Shown here: one piece after another, positions 26,134-40,686 of the stretch
Layout of the letters: every line of letters begins with the position of its first letter
Numbering within the stretch: the first letter of the stretch is position 1
Assembly: GCA_963082975.1 (NCBI GenBank)
Contig: CAUJBJ010000010.1
Span: forward strand, 496,001-560,000
Origin: Labia minor
Lineage: Eukaryota; Arthropoda; Insecta; Dermaptera; Spongiphoridae
Direction: 5' to 3'
Length of the DNA stretch: 64,000 nucleotides
Position numbers and translations under genes: made by a program
The notes under the pieces: model-generated
Told to the model about the DNA's origin: nothing
The model's database searches: none
Seen by the model: the letters and a program-made list of their open reading frames with translations, nothing else

Positions 26134-28065
26134 GAAGAATAAATTCATATTTGATCGATTTCTTAAATATTTTCATTGAATTCTTACGGAAAAGTGTGAT
26201 TTTGATCAAATATTAAAGCGAAAATCCTACTTTTTTAAATACGAGGGACAAAATTATCTTTTATATTTTATTTTATTCATTTTCTGATTCTAATGAAGAA
26301 TAAATTCATATTTGATCGATTTCTTAAATATTTTCATTGAATTCTTACGGAAAAGTGTGATTTTGATCAAATATTAAAGGGAAAATCCTACTTTTTTAAA
26401 TACGTGGAATAAAATTATCTTTTTTATTTTATTTTATAAATTTTCTGATTCTAATGAAGAATAAATTCATATTTGATCGATTTCTTAAATATTTTCATTG
26501 AATTCTTACGGATTAGTGTGATTTTGTTCAAATATTAAAGGGAAAATCCTACTTTTTTAAATACGAGGGATAAAATTATCTTTTATATTTTATTTTATTA
26601 ATTTTCTGATTCTATTGAAGAATAAATTCATATTTGATCGATTTCTTAAATATTTTCATTGATTTCTTACGGAAAATTCTGATTTTGTTCAAATATTAAA
26701 GGGAAAATCCTACTTTTTTAAATACGAGGGATAAAATTATCTTTTATATTTTATTTTATTAATTTTCTGATTCTATTGAAGAATAAATTCATATTTGAAC
26801 GATTTCTTAAATATTTTCATTGAATTCTTACGGAAAATTCTGATTTTGTTCAAATATTAAAGGGAAAATCCTACTTTTTTAAATACGAGGGATAAAATTA
26901 TCTTTTATATTTTATTTTATTAATTTTCTGATTCTATTGAAGAATAAATTCATATTTGATCGATTTCTTAAATATTTTCATTGAATTCTTACGGATTATT
27001 GTGATTTTGTTCAAATATTAAAGGGAAAATCCTACTTTTTTAAATACGAGGGATAAAATTATCTTTTATATTTTATTTTATTAATTTTCTGATTCTAATG
27101 AAGAATAAATTCATATTTGATCGATTTCTTAAATATTTTCATTGAATTCTTACGGATTACTGTGATTTTGTTCAAATATTAAAGGGAAAATCCTACTTTT
27201 TTAAATACGAGGGATAAAATTATCTTTTATATTTTATTTTATTAATTTTCTGATTCTATTGAAGAATAAATTCATATTTGATCGATTTCTTAAATATTTT
27301 CATTGAATTCTTACGGAAAAGTCTGATTTTGTTCAAATATTAAAGGGAAAATCCTACTTTTTTAAATACGAGGGATAAAATTATCTTTTATATTTTATTT
27401 TATTAATTTTCTGATTCTATTGAAGAATAAATTCATATTTGATCGATTTCTTAAATATTTTCATTGAATTCTTACGGAAAATTCTGATTTTGTTCAAATA
27501 TTAAAGGGAAAATCCTACTTTTTTAAATACGAGGGATAAAATTATCTTTTTTATTTTATTTTATTAATTTTCTGATTCTATTGAAGAATAAATTCATATT
27601 TGATCGATTTCTTAAATATTTTCATTGAATTCTTACGGAAAATTCTGATTTTGTTCAAATATTAAAGGGAAAATCCTACTTTTTTAAATACGAGGGATAA
27701 AATTATCTTTTATATTTTATTTTATTAATTTTCTGATTCTATTGAAGAATAAATTCATATTTGATCGATTTCTTAAATATTTTCATTGAATTCTTACGGA
27801 TTATTGTGATTTTGTTCAAATATTAAAGGGAAAATCCTACTTTTTTAAATACGAGGGATAAAATTATCTTTTATATTTTATTTTATTAATTTTCTGATTC
27901 TAATGAAGAATAAATTCATATTTGATCGATTTCTTAAATATTTTCATTGAATTCTTACGGATTACTGTGATTTTGTTCAAATATTAAAGGGAAAATCCTA
28001 CTTTTTTAAATACGAGGGATAAAATTATCTTTTATATTTTATTTTATTAATTTTCTGATTCTATT

Positions 28066-28122
28066 GAAGAATAAATTCATATTTGATCGATTTCTTAAAT
28101 ATTTTCATTTTCTGATTCTAAT
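28066..28122 (+). repeat. 57-bp truncated monomer (2 of 5)
   Basis: Same 104-bp deletion and same junction as at 26077, found 1989 bp downstream (12 units of 161 plus one of 57). The following D unit carries the private AAAGCGAAAATCC, as after every one of the five truncated units. That ties them to one ancestor. Confidence 0.9.
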
Positions 28123-28668
28123 GAAGAATAAATTCATATTTGATCGATTTCTTAAATATTTTCATTGAATTCTTACGGAAAAGTGTGATTTTGATCAAAT
28201 ATTAAAGCGAAAATCCTACTTTTTTAAATACGAGGGACAAAATTATCTTTTATATTTTATTTTATTCATTTTCTGATTCTAATGAAGAATAAATTCATAT
28301 TTGATCGATTTCTTAAATATTTTCATTGAATTCTTACGGAAAAGTGTGATTTTGATCAAATATTAAAGGGAAAATCCTACTTTTTTAAATACGAGGAATA
28401 AAATTATCTTTTTTATTTTATTTTATAAATTTTCTGATTCTAATGAAGAATAAATTCATATTTGATCGATTTCTTAAATATTTTCATTGAATTCTTACGG
28501 ATTAGTGTGATTTTGTTCAAATATTAAAGGGAAAATCCTACTTTTTTAAATACGAGGGATAAAATTATCTTTTTTATTTTATTTTATAAATTTTCTGATT
28601 CTAATGAAGAATAAATTCATATTTGATCGATTTCTTAAATATTTTCATTGAATTCTTACGGATTAGTG

Positions 28669-31600
28669 TGATTTTGTTCAAATATTAAAGGGAAAATCCT
28701 ACTTTTTTAAATACGAGGGATAAAATTATCTTTTATATTTTATTTTATTAATTTTCTGATTCTATTGAAGAATAAATTCATATTTGATCGATTTCTTAAA
28801 TATTTTCATTGAATTCTTACGGAAAAGTCTGATTTTGTTCAAATATTAAAGGGAAAATCCTACTTTTTTAAATACGAGGGACAAAATTATCTTTTATATT
28901 TTATTTTATTCATTTTCTGATTCTAATGAAGAATAAATTCATATTTGATCGATTTCTTAAATGTTTTCATTGAATTCTTACGGAAAAGTGTGATTTTGAT
29001 CAAATATAAAAGGGAAAATCCTACTTTTTTAAATACGAGGAATAAAATTATCTTTTTTATTTTATTTTATAAATTTTCTGATTCTAATGAAGAATAAATT
29101 CATATTTGATCGATTTCTTAAATATTTTCATTGAATTCTTACGGAAAATTCTGATTTTGTTCAAATATTAAAGGGAAAATCCTACTTTTTTAAATACGAG
29201 GGATAAAATTAGTTTTTATATTTTATTTTATTAATTTTCTGATTCTATTGAAGAATAAATTCATATTTGATCGATTTCTTAAATATTTTCATTGAATTCT
29301 TACGGATTATTGTGTTTTATTCAAATATTAAAGGGAAAATCCTACTTTTTTAAATACGAGGGATAAAATTATCTTTTATATTTTATTTTATTCATTTTCT
29401 GATTCTAATGAAGAATAAATTCATATTTGATCGATTTCTTAAATATTTTCATTGAATTCTTACGGAAAAGTCTGATTTTGTTCAAATATTAAAGGGAAAA
29501 ATCCTACTTTTTTAAATACGAGGGATAAAATTATCTTTTATATTTTATTTTATTAATTTTCTGATTCTATTGAAGAATAAATTCATATTTGATCGATTTC
29601 TTAAATATTTTCATTGAATTCTTACGGATTACTGTGATTTTGTTCAAATATTAAAGGGAAAATCCTACTTTTTTAAATACGAGGGATAAAATTATCTTTT
29701 TTAATTTATTTTATTAATTTTCTGATTCTAATGAAGAATAAATTCATATTTGATCGATTTCTTAAATATTTTCATTGAATTCTTACGGAAAAGTCTGATT
29801 TTGTTCAAATATTAAAGGGAAAATCCTACTTTTTTAAATACGAGGGATAAAATTATCTTTTATATTTTATTTTATTAATTTTCTGATTCTATTGAAGAAT
29901 AAATTCATATTTGATCGATTTCTTAAATATTTTCATTGAATTCTTACGGAAAATTCTGATTTTGTTCAAATATTAAAGGAAAATCCTACTTTTTTAAATA
30001 CGAGGGATAAAATTAGTTTTTATATTTTATTTTATTAATTTTCTGATTCTATTGAAGAATAAATTCATATTTGATCGATTTCTTAAATATTTTCATTGAA
30101 TTCTTACGGATTATTGTGTTTTATTCAAATATTAAAGGGAAAATCCTACTTTTTTAAATACGAGGGAGAAAATTATCTTTTATATTTTATTTTATTCATT
30201 TTCTGATTCTAATGAAGAATAAATTCATATTTGATCGATTTCTTAAATATTTTCATTGAATTCTTACGGAAAAGTCTGATTTTGTTCAAATATTAAAGGG
30301 AAAATCCTACTTTTTTAAATACGAGGGATAAAATTATCTTTTTTATTTTATTTTATTAATGTTCTGATTCTATTGAAGAATAAATTCATATTTGATCGAT
30401 TTCTTAAATATTTTCATTTAATTCTTACGGATTAGTGTGATTTTGTTCAAATATTAAAGGGAAAATCCTACTTTTTTAAATACGAGGGATAAAATTATCT
30501 TTTATATTTTATTTTATTAATTTTCTGATTCTATTGAAGAATAAATTCATATTTGATCGATTTCTTAAATATTTTCATTGAATTCTTACGGAAAAGTCTG
30601 ATTTTGTTCAAATATTAAAGGGAAAATCCTACTTTTTTAAATACGAGGGATAAAATTATCTTTTTTATTTTATTTTATTAATTTTCTGATTCTATTGAAG
30701 AATAAATTCATATTTGATCGATTTCTTAAATATTTTCATTTAATTCTTACGGATTAGTGTGATTTTGTTCAAATATTAAAGGGAAAATCCTACTTTTTTA
30801 AATACGAGGGATAAAATTATCTTTTATATTTTATTTTATTAATTTTCTGATTTTATTGAAGAATAAATTCATATTTGATCGATTTCTTAAATATTTTCAT
30901 TGAATTCTTACGGAAAATTCTGATTTTGTTCAAATATTAAAGGGAAAATCCTACTTTTTTAAATACGAGGGATAAAATTATCTTTTATATTTTATTTTAT
31001 TAATTTTCTGATTCTATTGAAGAATAAATTCATATTTGATCGATTTCTTAAATATTTTCATTGAATTCTTACGGATTATTGTGATTTTGTTCAAATATTA
31101 AAGGGAAAATCCTACTTTTTTAAATACGAGGGATAAAATTATCTTTTATATTTTATTTTATTAATTTTCTGATTCTAATGAAGAATAAATTCATATTTGA
31201 TCGATTTCTTAAATATTTTCATTGAATTCTTACGGATTACTGTGGTTTTATTCAAATATTAAAGGGAAAATCCTACTTTTTTAAATACGAGGGATAAAAT
31301 TATCTTTTTTATTTTATTTGATTAATTTTCTGATTCTAATGAAGAATAAATTCATATTTGATCGATTTCTTAAATATTTTCATTGAATTCTTACGGAAAA
31401 GTCTGATTTTGTTCAAATATTAAAGGGAAAATCCTACTTTTTTAAATACGAGGGACAAAATTATCTTTTATATTTTATTTTATTCATTTTCTGATTCTAA
31501 TGAAGAATAAATTCATATTTGATCGATTTCTTAAATGTTTTCATTGAATTCTTACGGAAAAGTGTGATTTTGATCAAATATTAAAGGGAAAATCCTACTT

Positions 31601-33714
31601 TTTTAAATACGAGGGATAAAATTATCTTTTATATTTTATTTTATTAATTTTCTGATTCTATTGAAGAATAAATTCATATTTGATCGATTTCTTAAATATT
31701 TTCATTGATTTCTTACGGAAAATTCTGATTTTGTTCAAATATTAAAGGGAAAATCCTACTTTTTTAAATACGAGGGATAAAATTATCTTTTATATTTTAT
31801 TTTATTAATTTTCTGATTCTATTGAAGAATAAATTCATATTTGAACGATTTCTTAAATATTTTCATTGAATTCTTACGGAAAATTCTGATTTTGTTCAAA
31901 TATTAAAGGGAAAATCCTACTTTTTTAAATACGAGGGATAAAATTATCTTTTATATTTTATTTTATTAATTTTCTGATTCTATTGAAGAATAAATTCATA
32001 TTTGATCGATTTCTTAAATATTTTCATTGAATTCTTACGGATTATTGTGATTTTGTTCAAATATTAAAGGGAAAATCCTACTTTTTTAAATACGAGGGAT
32101 AAAATTATCTTTTATATTTTATTTTATTAATTTTCTGATTCTAATGAAGAATAAATTCATATTTGATCGATTTCTTAAATATTTTCATTGAATTCTTACG
32201 GATTACTGTGATTTTGTTCAAATATTAAAGGGAAAATCCTACTTTTTTAAATACGAGGGATAAAATTATCTTTTTTAATTTATTTTATTAATTTTCTGAT
32301 TCTAATGAAGAATAAATTCATATTTGATCGATTTCTTAAATATTTTCATTGAATTCTTACGGATTAGTGTGATTTTGTTCAAATATTAAAGGGAAAATCC
32401 TACTTTTTTAAATACGAGGGATAAAATTATCTTTTATATTTTATTTTATTAATTTTCTGATTCTATTGAAGAATAAATTCATATTTGATCGATTTCTTAA
32501 ATATTTTCATTGATTTCTTACGGAAAATTCTGATTTTGTTCAAATATTAAAGGGAAAATCCTACTTTTTTAAATACGAGGGATAAAATTATCTTTTATAT
32601 TTTATTTTATTAATTTTCTGATTCTATTGAAGAATAAATTCATATTTGAACGATTTCTTAAATATTTTCATTGAATTCTTACGGATTAGTGTGATTTTGT
32701 TCAAATATTAAAGGGAAAATCCTACTTTTTTAAATACGAGGGATAAAATTATCTTTTTTATTTTATTTTATTAATTTTCTGATTATAATTAAGAATAAAT
32801 TCATATTTGATCGATTTCTTAAATATTTTCATTGAATTCTTACGGAAAAGTCTGATTTTGTTCAAATATTAAAGGGAAAATCCTACTTTTTTAAATACGA
32901 GGGATAAAATTATCCTTTATATTTTATTTTATTAATTTTCTGATTCTATTGAAGAATAAATTCATATTTGATCGATTTCTTAAATATTTTCATTGAATTC
33001 TTACGGAAAAGTCTGATTTTGTTCAAATATTAAAGGGAAAATCCTACTTTTTTAAATACGAGGGATAAAATTATCTTTTATATTTTATTTTATTAATTTT
33101 CTGATTCTATTGAAGAATAAATTCATATTTGATCGATTTCTTAAATATTTTCATTTTCTGATTCTAATGAAGAATAAATTCATATTTGATCGATTTCTTA
33201 AATATTTTCATTGAATTCTTACGGAAAAGTGTGATTTTGATCAAATATTAAAGCGAAAATCCTACTTTTTTAAATACGAGGGACAAAATTATCTTTTATA
33301 TTTTATTTTATTCATTTTCTGATTCTAATGAAGAATAAATTCATATTTGATCGATTTCTTAAATATTTTCATTGAATTCTTACGGAAAAGTGTGATTTTG
33401 ATCAAATATTAAAGGGAAAATCCTACTTTTTTAAATACGAGGAATAAAATTATCTTTTTTATTTTATTTTATAAATTTTCTGATTCTAATGAAGAATAAA
33501 TTCATATTTGATCGATTTCTTAAATATTTTCATTGAATTCTTACGGATTAGTGTGATTTTGTTCAAATATTAAAGGGAAAATCCTACTTTTTTAAATACG
33601 AGGGATAAAATTATCTTTTATATTTTATTTTATTAATTTTCTGATTCTATTGAAGAATAAATTCATATTTGATCGATTTCTTAAATATTTTCATTGATTT
33701 CTTACGGAAAATTC
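28669..33714 (+). repeat. 5046-bp tandem duplication, copy 1
   Basis: This block of 31 full units plus one 57-bp unit is followed directly by a near-identical copy. The match runs from 28669 (against 33715) to 33833 (against 38879); its length, 5165 bp, exceeds the offset, so the duplication is truly tandem. Shared private marks include ATATAAAAGGG (29005 and 34051), two shortened GTGTTTTATTC, GGGAAAAATCC, AAAGGAAAATCC, GAGGGAGAAAA, ATTAATGTTCTG, TTATTTGATT (31314 and 36360), TTATCCTTTATA and the truncated unit. The internal order also resembles 20.2-23.4 kb with one unit difference, which suggests an older source there. Confidence 0.92.
33112..33168 (+). repeat. 57-bp truncated monomer (3 of 5)
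   Basis: Identical junction TTCATTTTCTG and identical following D unit with AAAGCG. It lies 5046 bp after copy 2, near the right end of the first 5046-bp duplicate. Confidence 0.9.
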
Positions 33715-36700
33715 TGATTTTGTTCAAATATTAAAGGGAAAATCCTACTTTTTTAAATACGAGGGATAAAATTATCTTTTATATTTTATTTTATTAATTT
33801 TCTGATTCTATTGAAGAATAAATTCATATTTGATCGATTTCTTAAATATTTTCATTGAATTCTTACGGAAAAGTCTGATTTTGTTCAAATATTAAAGGGA
33901 AAATCCTACTTTTTTAAATACGAGGGACAAAATTATCTTTTATATTTTATTTTATTCATTTTCTGATTCTAATGAAGAATAAATTCATATTTGATCGATT
34001 TCTTAAATGTTTTCATTGAATTCTTACGGAAAAGTGTGATTTTGATCAAATATAAAAGGGAAAATCCTACTTTTTTAAATACGAGGAATAAAATTATCTT
34101 TTTTATTTTATTTTATAAATTTTCTGATTCTAATGAAGAATAAATTCATATTTGATCGATTTCTTAAATATTTTCATTGAATTCTTACGGAAAATTCTGA
34201 TTTTGTTCAAATATTAAAGGGAAAATCCTACTTTTTTAAATACGAGGGATAAAATTAGTTTTTATATTTTATTTTATTAATTTTCTGATTCTATTGAAGA
34301 ATAAATTCATATTTGATCGATTTCTTAAATATTTTCATTGAATTCTTACGGATTATTGTGTTTTATTCAAATATTAAAGGGAAAATCCTACTTTTTTAAA
34401 TACGAGGGATAAAATTATCTTTTATATTTTATTTTATTCATTTTCTGATTCTAATGAAGAATAAATTCATATTTGATCGATTTCTTAAATATTTTCATTG
34501 AATTCTTACGGAAAAGTCTGATTTTGTTCAAATATTAAAGGGAAAAATCCTACTTTTTTAAATACGAGGGATAAAATTATCTTTTATATTTTATTTTATT
34601 AATTTTCTGATTCTATTGAAGAATAAATTCATATTTGATCGATTTCTTAAATATTTTCATTGAATTCTTACGGATTACTGTGATTTTGTTCAAATATTAA
34701 AGGGAAAATCCTACTTTTTTAAATACGAGGGATAAAATTATCTTTTTTAATTTATTTTATTAATTTTCTGATTCTAATGAAGAATAAATTCATATTTGAT
34801 CGATTTCTTAAATATTTTCATTGAATTCTTACGGAAAAGTCTGATTTTGTTCAAATATTAAAGGGAAAATCCTACTTTTTTAAATACGAGGGATAAAATT
34901 ATCTTTTATATTTTATTTTATTAATTTTCTGATTCTATTGAAGAATAAATTCATATTTGATCGATTTCTTAAATATTTTCATTGAATTCTTACGGAAAAT
35001 TCTGATTTTGTTCAAATATTAAAGGAAAATCCTACTTTTTTAAATACGAGGGATAAAATTAGTTTTTATATTTTATTTTATTAATTTTCTGATTCTATTG
35101 AAGAATAAATTCATATTTGATCGATTTCTTAAATATTTTCATTGAATTCTTACGGATTATTGTGTTTTATTCAAATATTAAAGGGAAAATCCTACTTTTT
35201 TAAATACGAGGGAGAAAATTATCTTTTATATTTTATTTTATTCATTTTCTGATTCTAATGAAGAATAAATTCATATTTGATCGATTTCTTAAATATTTTC
35301 ATTGAATTCTTACGGAAAAGTCTGATTTTGTTCAAATATTAAAGGGAAAATCCTACTTTTTTAAATACGAGGGATAAAATTATCTTTTTTATTTTATTTT
35401 ATTAATGTTCTGATTCTATTGAAGAATAAATTCATATTTGATCGATTTCTTAAATATTTTCATTTAATTCTTACGGATTAGTGTGATTTTGTTCAAATAT
35501 TAAAGGGAAAATCCTACTTTTTTAAATACGAGGGATAAAATTATCTTTTATATTTTATTTTATTAATTTTCTGATTCTATTGAAGAATAAATTCATATTT
35601 GATCGATTTCTTAAATATTTTCATTGAATTCTTACGGAAAAGTCTGATTTTGTTCAAATATTAAAGGGAAAATCCTACTTTTTTAAATACGAGGGATAAA
35701 ATTATCTTTTTTATTTTATTTTATTAATTTTCTGATTCTATTGAAGAATAAATTCATATTTGATCGATTTCTTAAATATTTTCATTTAATTCTTACGGAT
35801 TAGTGTGATTTTGTTCAAATATTAAAGGGAAAATCCTACTTTTTTAAATACGAGGGATAAAATTATCTTTTATATTTTATTTTATTAATTTTCTGATTTT
35901 ATTGAAGAATAAATTCATATTTGATCGATTTCTTAAATATTTTCATTGAATTCTTACGGAAAATTCTGATTTTGTTCAAATATTAAAGGGAAAATCCTAC
36001 TTTTTTAAATACGAGGGATAAAATTATCTTTTATATTTTATTTTATTAATTTTCTGATTCTATTGAAGAATAAATTCATATTTGATCGATTTCTTAAATA
36101 TTTTCATTGAATTCTTACGGATTATTGTGATTTTGTTCAAATATTAAAGGGAAAATCCTACTTTTTTAAATACGAGGGATAAAATTATCTTTTATATTTT
36201 ATTTTATTAATTTTCTGATTCTAATGAAGAATAAATTCATATTTGATCGATTTCTTAAATATTTTCATTGAATTCTTACGGATTACTGTGGTTTTATTCA
36301 AATATTAAAGGGAAAATCCTACTTTTTTAAATACGAGGGATAAAATTATCTTTTTTATTTTATTTGATTAATTTTCTGATTCTAATGAAGAATAAATTCA
36401 TATTTGATCGATTTCTTAAATATTTTCATTGAATTCTTACGGAAAAGTCTGATTTTGTTCAAATATTAAAGGGAAAATCCTACTTTTTTAAATACGAGGG
36501 ACAAAATTATCTTTTATATTTTATTTTATTCATTTTCTGATTCTAATGAAGAATAAATTCATATTTGATCGATTTCTTAAATGTTTTCATTGAATTCTTA
36601 CGGAAAAGTGTGATTTTGATCAAATATTAAAGGGAAAATCCTACTTTTTTAAATACGAGGGATAAAATTATCTTTTATATTTTATTTTATTAATTTTCTG

Positions 36701-38760
36701 ATTCTATTGAAGAATAAATTCATATTTGATCGATTTCTTAAATATTTTCATTGATTTCTTACGGAAAATTCTGATTTTGTTCAAATATTAAAGGGAAAAT
36801 CCTACTTTTTTAAATACGAGGGATAAAATTATCTTTTATATTTTATTTTATTAATTTTCTGATTCTATTGAAGAATAAATTCATATTTGAACGATTTCTT
36901 AAATATTTTCATTGAATTCTTACGGAAAATTCTGATTTTGTTCAAATATTAAAGGGAAAATCCTACTTTTTTAAATACGAGGGATAAAATTATCTTTTAT
37001 ATTTTATTTTATTAATTTTCTGATTCTATTGAAGAATAAATTCATATTTGATCGATTTCTTAAATATTTTCATTGAATTCTTACGGATTATTGTGATTTT
37101 GTTCAAATATTAAAGGGAAAATCCTACTTTTTTAAATACGAGGGATAAAATTATCTTTTATATTTTATTTTATTAATTTTCTGATTCTAATGAAGAATAA
37201 ATTCATATTTGATCGATTTCTTAAATATTTTCATTGAATTCTTACGGATTACTGTGATTTTGTTCAAATATTAAAGGGAAAATCCTACTTTTTTAAATAC
37301 GAGGGATAAAATTATCTTTTTTAATTTATTTTATTAATTTTCTGATTCTAATGAAGAATAAATTCATATTTGATCGATTTCTTAAATATTTTCATTGAAT
37401 TCTTACGGATTAGTGTGATTTTGTTCAAATATTAAAGGGAAAATCCTACTTTTTTAAATACGAGGGATAAAATTATCTTTTATATTTTATTTTATTAATT
37501 TTCTGATTCTATTGAAGAATAAATTCATATTTGATCGATTTCTTAAATATTTTCATTGATTTCTTACGGAAAATTCTGATTTTGTTCAAATATTAAAGGG
37601 AAAATCCTACTTTTTTAAATACGAGGGATAAAATTATCTTTTATATTTTATTTTATTAATTTTCTGATTCTATTGAAGAATAAATTCATAATTGAACGAT
37701 TTCTTAAATATTTTCATTGAATTCTTACGGATTAGTGTGATTTTGTTCAAATATTAAAGGGAAAATCCTACTTTTTTAAATACGAGGGATAAAATTATCT
37801 TTTTTATTTTATTTTATTAATTTTCTGATTATAATTAAGAATAAATTCATATTTGATCGATTTCTTAAATATTTTCATTGAATTCTTACGGAAAAGTCTG
37901 ATTTTGTTCAAATATTAAAGGGAAAATCCTACTTTTTTAAATACGAGGGATAAAATTATCCTTTATATTTTATTTTATTAATTTTCTGATTCTATTGAAG
38001 AATAAATTCATATTTGATCGATTTCTTAAATATTTTCATTGAATTCTTACGGAAAAGTCTGATTTTGTTCAAATATTAAAGGGAAAATCCTACTTTTTTA
38101 AATACGAGGGATAAAATTATCTTTTATATTTTATTTTATTAATTTTCTGATTCTATTGAAGAATAAATTCATATTTGATCGATTTCTTAAATATTTTCAT
38201 TTTCTGATTCTAATGAAGAATAAATTCATATTTGATCGATTTCTTAAATATTTTCATTGAATTCTTACGGAAAAGTGTGATTTTGATCAAATATTAAAGC
38301 GAAAATCCTACTTTTTTAAATACGAGGGACAAAATTATCTTTTATATTTTATTTTATTCATTTTCTGATTCTAATGAAGAATAAATTCATATTTGATCGA
38401 TTTCTTAAATATTTTCATTGAATTCTTACGGAAAAGTGTGATTTTGATCAAATATTAAAGGGAAAATCCTACTTTTTTAAATACGAGGAATAAAATTATC
38501 TTTTTTATTTTATTTTATAAATTTTCTGATTCTAATGAAGAATAAATTCATATTTGATCGATTTCTTAAATATTTTCATTGAATTCTTACGGATTAGTGT
38601 GATTTTGTTCAAATATTAAAGGGAAAATCCTACTTTTTTAAATACGAGGGATAAAATTATCTTTTATATTTTATTTTATTAATTTTCTGATTCTATTGAA
38701 GAATAAATTCATATTTGATCGATTTCTTAAATATTTTCATTGATTTCTTACGGAAAATTC
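33715..38760 (+). repeat. 5046-bp tandem duplication, copy 2
   Basis: Copy of 28669-33714 at an offset of exactly 5046 bp. By eye, the only difference is T to A giving CATAATTGAACG at 37691 (T at 32645). Near-identity over 5 kb implies a very recent event or, alternatively, a duplication made by the assembler. The match ends at 38879, where GATCG in one copy faces GAACG in the other. Confidence 0.9.
38158..38214 (+). repeat. 57-bp truncated monomer (4 of 5)
   Basis: Identical junction and identical following D unit. It lies 5046 bp after copy 3, near the right end of the second 5046-bp duplicate. Confidence 0.9.
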
Positions 38761-40146
38761 TGATTTTGTTCAAATATTAAAGGGAAAATCCTACTTTTTT
38801 AAATACGAGGGATAAAATTATCTTTTATATTTTATTTTATTAATTTTCTGATTCTATTGAAGAATAAATTCATATTTGAACGATTTCTTAAATATTTTCA
38901 TTGAATTCTTACGGAAAATTCTGATTTTGTTCAAATATTAAAGGGAAAATCCTACTTTTTTAAATACGAGGGATAAAATTATCTTTTATATTTTATTTTA
39001 TTAATTTTCTGATTCTATTGAAGAATAAATTCATATTTGATCGATTTCTTAAATATTTTCATTGAATTCTTACGGATTATTGTGATTTTGTTCAAATATT
39101 AAAGGGAAAATCCTACTTTTTTAAATACGAGGGATAAAATTATCTTTTATATTTTATTTTATTAATTTTCTGATTCTAATGAAGAATAAATTCATATTTG
39201 ATCGATTTCTTAAATATTTTCATTGAATTCTTACGGATTACTGTGATTTTGTTCAAATATTAAAGGGAAAATCCTACTTTTTTAAATACGAGGGATAAAA
39301 TTATCTTTTATATTTTATTTTATTAATTTTCTGATTCTATTGAAGAATAAATTCATATTTGATCGATTTCTTAAATATTTTCATTGAATTCTTACGGAAA
39401 AGTCTGATTTTGTTCAAATATTAAAGGGAAAATCCTACTTTTTTAAATACGAGGGATAAAATTATCTTTTATATTTTATTTTATTAATTTTCTGATTCTA
39501 TTGAAGAATAAATTCATATTTGATCGATTTCTTAAATATTTTCATTGAATTCTTACGGAAAATTCTGATTTTGTTCAAATATTAAAGGGAAAATCCTACT
39601 TTTTTAAATACGAGGGATAAAATTATCTTTTTTATTTTATTTTATTAATTTTCTGATTCTATTGAAGAATAAATTCATATTTGATCGATTTCTTAAATAT
39701 TTTCATTGAATTCTTACGGAAAATTCTGATTTTGTTCAAATATTAAAGGGAAAATCCTACTTTTTTAAATACGAGGGATAAAATTATCTTTTATATTTTA
39801 TTTTATTAATTTTCTGATTCTATTGAAGAATAAATTCATATTTGATCGATTTCTTAAATATTTTCATTGAATTCTTACGGATTATTGTGATTTTGTTCAA
39901 ATATTAAAGGGAAAATCCTACTTTTTTAAATACGAGGGATAAAATTATCTTTTATATTTTATTTTATTAATTTTCTGATTCTAATGAAGAATAAATTCAT
40001 ATTTGATCGATTTCTTAAATATTTTCATTGAATTCTTACGGATTACTGTGATTTTGTTCAAATATTAAAGGGAAAATCCTACTTTTTTAAATACGAGGGA
40101 TAAAATTATCTTTTATATTTTATTTTATTAATTTTCTGATTCTATT

Positions 40147-40203
40147 GAAGAATAAATTCATATTTGATCGATTTCTTAAATATTTTCATTTTCTGATTCT
40201 AAT
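40147..40203 (+). repeat. 57-bp truncated monomer (5 of 5)
   Basis: Identical junction and identical following D unit with AAAGCG. It lies 1989 bp after copy 4, the same spacing as between copies 1 and 2. This mirrors the recurrence of the 25.7-28.6 kb block at 37.7-40.7 kb. Confidence 0.9.
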
Positions 40204-40686
40204 GAAGAATAAATTCATATTTGATCGATTTCTTAAATATTTTCATTGAATTCTTACGGAAAAGTGTGATTTTGATCAAATATTAAAGCGAAAATCCTAC
40301 TTTTTTAAATACGAGGGACAAAATTATCTTTTATATTTTATTTTATTCATTTTCTGATTCTAATGAAGAATAAATTCATATTTGATCGATTTCTTAAATA
40401 TTTTCATTGAATTCTTACGGAAAAGTGTGATTTTGATCAAATATTAAAGGGAAAATCCTACTTTTTTAAATACGAGGAATAAAATTATCTTTTTTATTTT
40501 ATTTTATAAATTTTCTGATTCTAATGAAGAATAAATTCATATTTGATCGATTTCTTAAATATTTTCATTGAATTCTTACGGATTAGTGTGATTTTGTTCA
40601 AATATTAAAGGGAAAATCCTACTTTTTTAAATACGAGGGATAAAATTATCTTTTATATTTTATTTTATTAATTTTCTGATTCTATT

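Larger units (their letters stand above)
25655..28572 (+). repeat. 2.9-kb block repeated at 37736-40653
   Basis: At an offset of 12081 bp this block recurs downstream, with two truncated units 1989 bp apart in both places, TATAATTAAG, TTATCCTTTATA and AAAGCGAAAATCC. The offset equals 1989 + 5046 + 5046, so both blocks are explained by the same chain of duplications. One difference seen is TACGTGGAAT near 26404 against TACGAGGAAT. The match ends where this copy has a TTTTTTATTTTATTTTATAAATT tail followed by a second G unit. Confidence 0.85.
37736..40653 (+). repeat. 2.9-kb block, downstream copy of 25655-28572
   Basis: Same order of variant units as 25655-28572, including the two 57-bp units at 38158 and 40147. 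It overlaps the end of the second 5046-bp duplicate, which fits an unequal exchange whose breakpoints lay inside already duplicated sequence. Confidence 0.85.
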
